Source of the DNA: Planctomycetota bacterium | GTDB lineage: Bacteria > Planctomycetota > PLA2 | Assembly (NCBI GenBank): GCA_023150495.1 | Contig: JAKLKT010000078.1 | Span: forward strand, 1-9,597 | DNA length: 9,597 nucleotides | Direction: 5' to 3' | Shown: positions 1 through 4,742 of the stretch, one piece after another | Numbering within the stretch: the first letter of the stretch is position 1 | How the letters are laid out: each line of letters begins with the position of its first letter | Program-made: the position numbers and the translations under genes | Notes under the pieces: generated by a model | Databases searched by the model: none | What the model saw: only the letters and a program-made list of their open reading frames with translations | What the model was told of the DNA's origin: nothing

Positions 1-47
1 CGCCGGAGGAGCGGGTGCTCCTCATCAAGGCCTGGACCGATCCGTGA
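1..47 (+). CDS. C-terminal end of an upstream gene (partial, unidentified)
   Basis: Reading from base 3, the sequence encodes PEERVLLIKAWTDP and stops at TGA 45-47. All but one of these codons end in G or C, as in the genes further along, which is why I take it as a real gene end rather than chance. Fourteen residues are too few to name a family. The gene lies on the same strand as the small-protein pair at 230-834, but 182 bases and a candidate promoter separate them, so co-transcription is not obvious. Confidence 0.5.
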   Translation, partial: PEERVLLIKAWTDP

Positions 48-150
48 CCCGCGCCCCTCGCGACCGCAGCCGGCCCGGCGGGTCCGCAGGCGCGGCGATG
101 CGCGACGCCTCCCTGCGGCGAGCGGTCCCGGGAAGGATGTCCCTGCTCCC

Positions 151-180
151 TTGACGTGCGATGCGGAATCGTGCGATCGT
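151..180 (+). promoter_or_regulatory. Candidate promoter with direct-repeat operator upstream of the small-protein pair
   Basis: TTGACG at 151-156 matches five of six bases of the sigma-70 -35 box. GATCGT at 175-180, preceded by TGC (an extended -10 style TGn), is a weak -10 at 18-bp spacing. The 8-mer CGTGCGAT occurs twice, at 155-162 and 170-177, separated by 7 bases. The repeat lies across the spacer and overlaps both promoter elements, a position where a repressor or activator could bind. Transcription would start near 187 and give a leader of about 43 nt before the ATG at 230. The sequence matches are direct; promoter and operator function are inference, and the -10 is poor. Confidence 0.35.
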
Positions 181-229
181 GGACCGCTGCAACGCTGCTT
201 TCTGAAAACCCAGTGACGGGAGGTGTGGC

Positions 230-499
230 ATGTGGCCGGACATTCCCTGTCTGCCCGACGGGACCACCGCGGGGCAGCTTCTCGACCAGATCCGGGACAA
301 GGCGCGCAAGGAGCTCCGCCCCGGCCCGCTCCTCCAGCGGATCCTCACCGCGATCGAGGCGTGCCGGAACGGGCAATGCCACTTCACCGGCGCCGCGCCG
401 CCGGAGCCCGACCACTGCCAGCATGTCGTCTACGCGCGGATCCTCGCGGGCGAGAGCGAATGGATCCACTGTGCCGAGGAGCTCGAGCACGGGGTCTAG
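230..499 (+). CDS. Small Cys/His-containing protein, unknown function (copy 1 of a paralogous pair)
   Basis: This 89-residue protein belongs to no family I recognise. A strong Shine-Dalgarno sequence, GGGAGG at 218-223, lies 6 nt before the ATG and fixes the start. No signal peptide or membrane segment is visible, so it is probably cytoplasmic. The N-terminal half looks helical (about residues 13-45). It is followed by C45-x4-C50, a PPEP turn (57-60), H62 and C63, H65, a second short helix (66-73), and W78 with H80 and C81. The downstream gene encodes a diverged relative with the same order: DGxTA, L..I...AR, EAC-x4-C, PPEP, His, AR..AG, W, Cys. The shared C, C, H and C positions could bind a metal, but this is inference. 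The next gene starts 5 nt after this stop, so the two are probably one operon. Confidence 0.72.
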   Translation: MWPDIPCLPDGTTAGQLLDQIRDKARKELRPGPLLQRILTAIEACRNGQCHFTGAAPPEPDHCQHVVYARILAGESEWIHCAEELEHGV

Positions 500-504
500 C
501 GGCG

Positions 505-834
505 ATGACGACGACCTGGCCCGACACGAGGATCCCGGCGCCCGACGGCCCCACGGCACGCGAGCACCTGAGGCGGATCGCGGCGGCGGCCCGGGGCGCC
601 CGGAGCCCCTGGCTCACCGACATCGAGAAGGCGGTCGAGGCGTGCGAGAAGGACGGCTGCCTGCAGCCGGGGAACCCGCCGCAGCGGGGCAGACCGCCCG
701 AGCCGCGCAGGCACGGCAACGCCATCCTCGCGGCGCGCCTCCACGCCGGCGACCGACCCGACTGGGACAAGTGCCTCGCGGCGCTCCGCCACGGCGAGCC
801 CCCGCAGGAGCAAACGCGCAAGGCGCGCGCTTAG
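505..834 (+). CDS. Small Cys-containing protein, unknown function (copy 2 of a paralogous pair)
   Basis: This 109-residue protein is of unknown function. The ATG is 5 nt after the stop of copy 1. Its own Shine-Dalgarno signal is weak (GGGG at 491-494), so it is probably translated by coupling. The frame is open further upstream, but the relation to copy 1 begins at this start: DGxTA (residues 14-18), L22..I25...AR (29-30), V44-E-A-C47-x4-C52, PPEP (64-67), H70, AR (77-78), AG (81-82), W87 and C90, then LxxLRHG. Compared with copy 1, the loop between the second Cys and PPEP is several residues longer, and there is a basic tail (residues 98-109). Three Cys and the His are shared with copy 1; C7, C63, H65 and H80 of copy 1 are not. 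It ends 21 bases before the convergent GGQ-protein gene. Confidence 0.68.
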   Translation: MTTTWPDTRIPAPDGPTAREHLRRIAAAARGARSPWLTDIEKAVEACEKDGCLQPGNPPQRGRPPEPRRHGNAILAARLHAGDRPDWDKCLAALRHGEPPQEQTRKARA

Positions 835-836
835 CT

Positions 837-851
837 CGCCCGCGGCGGGCG
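837..851. terminator. GC-rich hairpin between convergent genes
   Basis: CGCCCG (837-842), loop CGG, CGGGCG (846-851) form a perfect 6-bp G/C stem. It sits in the 21-base gap between the stops of the small-protein operon and the rho-GGQ operon. No T-run follows on either strand, so it is not a canonical intrinsic terminator. It could still act as a bidirectional pause or a transcript 3'-end stabiliser. In such GC-rich DNA a stem of this size can also arise by chance. Confidence 0.35.
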
Positions 852-855
852 GCGC

Positions 856-1173
856 CTACTCGGAGGGCGGCGGCCGCCGCGCCTCCTTGGTGCGCGAGCG
901 GCGCGCCTTCCCCTCGAGCCTCCGGCGCACGGACGAAGAGGAGGGCTTCGTCTTCCGCCGCGGCTTCGGCTTCCTCGCGCGCCGCGCGAGGGCTTTCTCG
1001 AGGCGCTCCCACGCGAGCGCGAGGTTCCGCGTGCGCTCGCGGCGCTCGGTCGCGGTGACGGTGATCCCGGTCGGGACGTGGACGAGCCTGACCCCCGTCT
1101 CGCTTTTGTTGCGGTGCTGGCCCCCGGGCCCCCCCGCCTTCACGAACTCGACCAGCACGTCCGCGCGGTTCAC
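856..1173 (-). CDS. RF1-domain (GGQ) peptidyl-tRNA hydrolase, ribosome-rescue type
   Basis: This 105-residue protein contains the catalytic domain of class I release factors: GGPGGQ at residues 14-19 (the GGQ loop that hydrolyses peptidyl-tRNA), then HRNKSETGVRLVHVPTGI and ERRERTRNLALAWERL. It has no codon-recognition domain. The C-terminus is a long basic tail (about residues 64-101), with a KPKPRRKTKPS...RRLEGKARRS pattern like the tails that enter the empty mRNA channel in ArfB and mitochondrial mtRF-R (C12orf65). It lacks the roughly 45-residue insert of E. coli ArfB after the GGQ region, so it is closer to the mtRF-R-like or 'peptide chain release factor-like' group. The expected role is release of peptides from ribosomes stalled without a stop codon. 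The start is a GTG whose GTGA overlaps the rho stop, implying translational coupling. The family is clear; the exact subgroup is inference. Confidence 0.85.
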   Translation of the reverse strand: MNRADVLVEFVKAGGPGGQHRNKSETGVRLVHVPTGITVTATERRERTRNLALAWERLEKALARRARKPKPRRKTKPSSSSVRRRLEGKARRSRTKEARRPPPSE

Positions 1174-2372
1174 TTCGGGTCGAAGAGCGCCAGGAACTCC
1201 TCGTTGCTGCGCGTCTTGTTGAGACGGTCGATCAGGGTCTCGAGCCCCTCGAGCGGCTTCATCTTCGTGAGCAGCCGCCGGAGCGCCCACATGCGCTTCA
1301 GCTTCGCCTCGCCGACGAGCTTCTCCTCCTTGCGGGTGCCGGAGGTCGTGACGTCGATCGCCGGCCAGATGCGCCGGTCCGCCGCGTCGCGGTCGAGGAC
1401 GAGCTCCATGTTGCCCGTGCCCTTGAACTCCTCGAAGATCACCTGGTCCATCCGGGAGCCCGTGTCGATGAGCGCGGTGGCGATCACGGTGAGCGAGCCG
1501 CCGTGCTCGATGTTTCGCGCCGCGCCGAAGTGCGCCTTGGGCTTCTCGAGGACCTTGGCGTCGAGGCCGCCCGTGAGCGTCCGCCCCGACCCGCGCGCCT
1601 CGATGTTGTAGGCGCGCCCGAGGCGCGTGAGCGAGTCGATCAGCACCACGACGTCCTTGCCCATCTCGCAGAGCCGCTTCGCCCGGGCGGTGACGAGCTC
1701 GGTCATCGCGACGTGGTTCACGGCGGGAAGGTCGTTCGTGCTCGCGTAGACCTCGCCCTTCACGGCGCGCTTCATGTCCGTCGCCTCCTCGGGACGCTCG
1801 TCCACGAGGCAGACGAGGAGCTTCACGTCGGGGTGGAAGGTCGTGATCGCGTTCGCGAGCTTCTGGAGGATCACGGTCTTGCCGGTGCGCGGCGGCGCGA
1901 CGATCAGCGCGCGCTGTCCCATGCCGATCGGGGTGACGAGGTCGATGACGCGGAGCGTCATGTCCTGGTGCTCGCCGCCGACGAGCTGGAACGCCTTGTC
2001 CGGGTCCACGACCGTGAGCTCCTCGATCCGCGGGATGTCCCGCGCCTGCGCGGGGTCGAGCCCCTCGACACGGTCGATCGTCGCGACCATCGGCGCCGGC
2101 CCGCGCATCTGGCGCGAGACGTGCGCCTCGATCATCTGGCCCTCGCGGAGACCGTGGCGCTGGATCAGCTCCCGGTGGACGTAGGGATCCCCGTCCTGGA
2201 TCTGGCAGTCGCGCTTCGGGTTGCGCAGGAAGCCATGGCCCTCGCGGGCGACCGCGAGGATCCCCGCGACCGGGGCGACCGGCGTCGGGTCGGTGAGCTT
2301 CGCACCTCCGCGCCTCCGCCGGCGCCGGCGGCGCCTGCCTGCGTGGGGCGCATGGGGACCTTGCCCGTTCAT
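1170..2372 (-). CDS. rho: Transcription termination factor Rho
   Basis: Rho is a hexameric RNA-dependent ATPase/translocase that ends transcription of untranslated RNA. The protein is 400 residues. The OB-fold RNA-binding domain spans about residues 36-100, with F48 and Y64 at positions of E. coli F64 and Y80; His46 stands where E. coli has F62. The ATPase core has Walker A APPRTGKT (159-166), catalytic E192 in DERPEE, Walker B VVVLID (241-246), the Q-loop around 264-286, R-loop DTGSR (303-307), K317 in FKGTGN and arginine finger R347. From Walker A onward the numbering runs exactly 19 below E. coli Rho. The usual N-terminal helical domain is missing; instead there is a short segment with nine consecutive arginines (13-21). 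ATG 2372 is chosen because GGAG (2382-2385) lies 9 nt upstream. The frame stays open upstream, with an ATG at 2514, but that codon overlaps the likely -10 box and the added sequence is low-complexity. Confidence 0.96.
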   Translation of the reverse strand: MNGQGPHAPHAGRRRRRRRRRGGAKLTDPTPVAPVAGILAVAREGHGFLRNPKRDCQIQDGDPYVHRELIQRHGLREGQMIEAHVSRQMRGPAPMVATIDRVEGLDPAQARDIPRIEELTVVDPDKAFQLVGGEHQDMTLRVIDLVTPIGMGQRALIVAPPRTGKTVILQKLANAITTFHPDVKLLVCLVDERPEEATDMKRAVKGEVYASTNDLPAVNHVAMTELVTARAKRLCEMGKDVVVLIDSLTRLGRAYNIEARGSGRTLTGGLDAKVLEKPKAHFGAARNIEHGGSLTVIATALIDTGSRMDQVIFEEFKGTGNMELVLDRDAADRRIWPAIDVTTSGTRKEEKLVGEAKLKRMWALRRLLTKMKPLEGLETLIDRLNKTRSNEEFLALFDPK

Positions 2373-2511
2373 CAAGTCGAACTCCAATGCAGCCGCTGCA
2401 AACGGTCCCGCACGTGAGACCTTCTGGGGCCGCGACCGGGGAGGCGCCGCACAGGGGGCCCGCCTCCGCGCCTGCGGGGGGCCCGCGCCTAGCCGGTCCG
2501 TAACTGGGGCC
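2373..2511 (-). promoter_or_regulatory. Structured leader of the rho transcript
   Basis: If the promoter at 2512-2538 is used, rho mRNA has a leader of roughly 130 nt. It contains a 5-bp stem with a 3-nt loop (GCGGG 2474-2478 with CCCGC 2482-2486) and a perfect 7-bp stem GGAGGCG/CGCCTCC (2440-2446 with 2461-2467, 14-nt loop). A 13-base near-palindrome TGCAGC-S-GCTGCA at 2388-2400 lies just upstream of the Shine-Dalgarno (2382-2385). In E. coli and other bacteria rho is autoregulated by Rho-dependent attenuation in its leader, so a long structured leader fits that logic. Here the regulatory role is inference. No gene is seen in the wider 2373-2674 gap. Confidence 0.35.
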
Positions 2512-2538
2512 ATCATACCCGACCGGGGGGGACGGCAA
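2512..2538 (-). promoter_or_regulatory. Candidate sigma-70 promoter for rho
   Basis: On the minus strand, TATGAT (2512-2517) matches five of six bases of the -10 consensus, a conspicuous sequence in such GC-rich DNA. TTGCCG (2533-2538) lies 15 bp upstream and matches four of six bases of the -35 box; shifting one base gives 16 bp with a poorer match. Transcription would start near 2505 and run leftward into rho and the GGQ gene. The placement in a divergent gap supports a promoter, although the spacing is short. Confidence 0.5.
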
Positions 2539-2640
2539 GCAGAAATCACGGCCCCCCCGGCCCCCTCGGCGTCCCGGCGCGACATCGTCGGGGCGGGGCG
2601 CCGGCCGCGCGCCGGACCGAAGCTAGCTGGGCCCTGCACC

Positions 2641-2663
2641 TAGACTCTACACTGGAACGTTCC
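2641..2663 (+). promoter_or_regulatory. Candidate tig promoter region with palindromic operator
   Basis: Two -10-like hexamers, TAGACT (2641-2646) and TACACT (2648-2653), lie just upstream of trigger factor. No convincing -35 is visible about 17 bp before either. The perfect 10-bp palindrome GGAACGTTCC (2654-2663) follows immediately. It falls at or just after the expected transcription start, and ends 2 bases before the Shine-Dalgarno GGAG (2666-2669). It does not match the CIRCE heat-shock operator. A dimeric regulator could bind here; this is inference. Confidence 0.35.
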
Positions 2664-2674
2664 CTGGAGACTCC

Positions 2675-4102
2675 ATGACAGAGACCACCACGGCCATGCG
2701 CTTCTCGGTCGAGCCTGCCGGCCCCTGCCGCAAGCGGATCAAGGTCACGATCCCGCAGCAGCTCGTGACCGACGAGTTCGACAAGTCCTACCGCCAGTGG
2801 ACCCGCTCGGTCCCCATCCCCGGCTTCCGCCCCGGCAAGGCGCCGCGGAAGCTCGTGGAGAAGCGCTTCGGGAAGCAGGTCGCGGTCGAGGTGAAGCAGT
2901 CGCTCCTCGACAACGCGTACAACGAGGCGATCAAGGAGAACAAGCTCTCCCCGATCGCCGACCCCGAGGTCGACCTCGAGAAGGTGAGCGTCGAGCCGAG
3001 CCAGCCGGTGGACTTCGACTTCACGGTCACGGTCAAGCCCGAGTTCGACCTCCCGGAGTTCAAGGACATCCAGGTCTCGGTCCCCTCGGCCGTCCCCACC
3101 GACGAGGAGGTGGACGGCGCCGTCCTCGCGCTCCGGAAGCGCAAAGCGACGCTCCGGCCGGTCAAGAAGGGCGGGGTCGAGAGCGGCGACGTGGTCACGA
3201 TCAAGGTGAAGGGCACGGCCGGTGAGAAGGAGGCCTTCCAGCACGACGGGCTCCCCTACGAGGTCGGGTCGCGGATGCTCGCGGACCTCGTCACCGACGG
3301 CCTCGACGAGGCGCTGGCCGGCAAGAGCGTCGGCGACGCCGTCGCGGCGAAGGCGTTCGTGCCCCCGCACGTCGAGAACCACCCGCTCGCGGGCGCGGAC
3401 CTCGCGCTGCACGCGGAGATCGTCGACCTGAAGCGCCCGGAGCTGCCCGAGGTGGACGACAAGCTCGCGGAGGCCTTCGACTTCAAGACGAAGGACGAGT
3501 TCCTCGCCTTCGTGCGCGAGGACGTCGCCCGCCACAAGGCGGGCCAGCGCGACAAGATGGTCGAGGATCTCGCCCTCGCGCAGCTCCTCCAGAAGACCGC
3601 GATCGACCTCCCCGACGACCTGATCCGGAAGGAGGGCGACGAGATCGCGCGCCGGGTCGCCTACGAAATGCAGCTCCAGGGCAAGCCGGAGGAGGAGATC
3701 GCGAAGCAGGTCGCCGAGGTGCGGGCCCGGCGCAGCGAGGAGTCCGGGAACGAGCTGAAGATGTGGTTCCTCCTCGATAAGCTCGTGGAGAAGGAGAGGA
3801 TCCTCGTGCCCGAGACCGAGGTTCGCGAGGCTGTGGCGCAGATCGCCGCCTACCAGGGCCAGTCGCCCGAGCAGATGTACGTGCTCCTGCGCGACTCCGG
3901 GCGGCTCTCGTCCCTCCGGAACCACCTCAAGGTGAAGAAGGCCCGCGCCCGGCTGCGCTCGCAGGTGAAGGTCACGGAGGCCGGAGCCGAGTCCCCGGCG
4001 AAGGGCGACGCCCCGAAGCAGCCGAAGAAGAAGAGCGAGGCCGCCGCGGAGCCGGCCGAGCCCGCGAAGAAGAAGGCCACGAAGAAGAAGGGCGAGAAAT
4101 GA
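2675..4102 (+). CDS. tig: Trigger factor (ribosome-associated chaperone)
   Basis: Trigger factor binds the ribosomal tunnel exit and shields emerging chains. The 475 residues show the ribosome-binding domain with the signature loop IPGFRPGKAPRKLVEKRFG (48-66), an FKBP-type middle domain (about 165-255) and the helical SurA-like chaperone arms (about 256-425). The FKBP domain looks degenerate: the E. coli PGFEDG and TFPEEY regions, which carry substrate-pocket aromatics, read ADLVTDGLDEAL and AFVPPHVENH here, so prolyl isomerase activity is doubtful. The tail from about 432 is rich in Lys, Ala, Pro and Glu and ends KKKATKKKGEK, giving a length beyond E. coli's 432 residues. GGAG at 2666-2669 lies 5 nt before the chosen ATG; the next Met (residue 8) has no such site. 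The stop overlaps the clpP start (ATGA). It stands first in the tig-clpP-clpX cluster, a common bacterial order. Confidence 0.96.
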   Translation: MTETTTAMRFSVEPAGPCRKRIKVTIPQQLVTDEFDKSYRQWTRSVPIPGFRPGKAPRKLVEKRFGKQVAVEVKQSLLDNAYNEAIKENKLSPIADPEVDLEKVSVEPSQPVDFDFTVTVKPEFDLPEFKDIQVSVPSAVPTDEEVDGAVLALRKRKATLRPVKKGGVESGDVVTIKVKGTAGEKEAFQHDGLPYEVGSRMLADLVTDGLDEALAGKSVGDAVAAKAFVPPHVENHPLAGADLALHAEIVDLKRPELPEVDDKLAEAFDFKTKDEFLAFVREDVARHKAGQRDKMVEDLALAQLLQKTAIDLPDDLIRKEGDEIARRVAYEMQLQGKPEEEIAKQVAEVRARRSEESGNELKMWFLLDKLVEKERILVPETEVREAVAQIAAYQGQSPEQMYVLLRDSGRLSSLRNHLKVKKARARLRSQVKVTEAGAESPAKGDAPKQPKKKSEAAAEPAEPAKKKATKKKGEK

Positions 4103-4728
4103 ACCCCACGTCCAGCATCTGGATCCCGACCGTCATCGAGAAGACGGGCCGGGGGGAGCGAGCCTACGACATCTACTCGCGCCTCCTCGAGGATCGCATC
4201 GTCTTCGTGGGCACGCCGATCACGGACACGGTCGCGAACATCGTCATCGCGCAGCTCCTGTTCCTCCAGAAGGAGAACAAGAACCAGGAGATCAGCCTCT
4301 ACATCAACTCTCCCGGGGGATACGTCTCCGACGGCCTCGCGATCTACGACACGATGCAGTTCATCACGTGCGACATCGCCACCTACTGCATCGGGCAGGC
4401 CATGTCCATGGGCGCCCTGCTCCTCGCCGCCGGCGCGCCGGGCAAGAGGTTCATCCTTCCCCACGCTCGCGTCATGCTCCACCAGCCGAGCGGCGGCGTC
4501 GGGGGCACGGCGGCCGACATCGAGCGGCACGCCGAGGAGATCATCAAGCTCCGGAAGGAGATGAACGAGATCTTCTCCCGCCACACCGGGCAGTCCCTCG
4601 ACCGGATCGACCGCGACTCGGACCGGGACTTCTTCCTCAACGCCCAGGAGGCCAAGAAGTACGGTCTCGTGGACGAAGTGATCCAGCCGCTGAAGGGCGG
4701 CCCGCCCACGGCGGGAAAGATCAGCTAG
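4099..4728 (+). CDS. clpP: ATP-dependent Clp protease proteolytic subunit ClpP
   Basis: ClpP forms the double-heptamer serine-protease chamber used by ClpX and other Clp ATPases to degrade tagged or misfolded cytosolic proteins. The 209 residues contain the full triad: S103 in GQAMSMGALLLAAG, H128 in MLHQPSGG and D177 in DRDFFLNAQEAKKYGLVDEV. The spacings, 25 and 49 residues, equal those of E. coli S111/H136/D185. The N-terminus WIPTVIEKTGRGERAYDIYSRLLEDRIVF is the typical ClpP axial-loop region, with little or no propeptide. The ATG overlaps the tig stop by 4 bases, and a purine-rich AAGAAGGG precedes it by about 6 nt, within the Lys-rich end of tig. It is an intact, normal-length family member. 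Confidence 0.98.
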   Translation: MNPTSSIWIPTVIEKTGRGERAYDIYSRLLEDRIVFVGTPITDTVANIVIAQLLFLQKENKNQEISLYINSPGGYVSDGLAIYDTMQFITCDIATYCIGQAMSMGALLLAAGAPGKRFILPHARVMLHQPSGGVGGTAADIERHAEEIIKLRKEMNEIFSRHTGQSLDRIDRDSDRDFFLNAQEAKKYGLVDEVIQPLKGGPPTAGKIS

Positions 4729-4731
4729 AAT
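4726..4731 (+). promoter_or_regulatory. Possible internal -10 element before clpX
   Basis: TAGAAT, whose first three bases are the clpP stop codon, matches five of six -10 consensus bases and ends 11 nt before the clpX ATG. A transcript from here would have almost no leader. No -35 box is visible. It may be a chance match, but it is one of very few AT-rich hexamers in this part of the window. Confidence 0.25.
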
Positions 4732-4742
4732 CCGGGGCAGGG

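Noticed and set aside
156..1058. 300-codon + strand frame across the small-protein genes
   Set aside because: Ser/Arg/Ala/Gly-rich shadow; it runs across two stops of the better-supported frames and into the convergent GGQ gene.
2310..2340. Possible microsatellite or slippage repeat in the 5' part of rho
   Set aside because: The underlying bases mix CGC, CGG and AGG codons and do not form a regular tandem unit.
1503..2417. 304-codon + strand open frame opposite rho
   Set aside because: It reads as Arg/Asp/Val/Leu-rich low-complexity sequence, lies fully antisense to a well-conserved rho, and has no family motif.
2373..2514. N-terminal extension of Rho starting at the ATG at 2514
   Set aside because: The extension is low-complexity, the ATG overlaps the candidate -10 box, and ATG 2372 has a proper ribosome-binding site. 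Kept only as an alternative to test.
1174..2538. Long minus-strand open frame that runs from upstream of rho into the GGQ protein (560 codons in total)
   Set aside because: Only the last 105 codons are real. The part over rho is an Arg/Ala/Pro/Gly-rich shadow of the rho frame caused by high GC content; the GTG at 1173 with the GTGA overlap is the natural start.
2546..3925. 459-codon minus-strand frame opposite tig
   Set aside because: It is rich in Leu/Arg/Asp/Val/Glu, as expected from the reverse of GC-ending codons, and shows no domain. The sense frame is a clear trigger factor.
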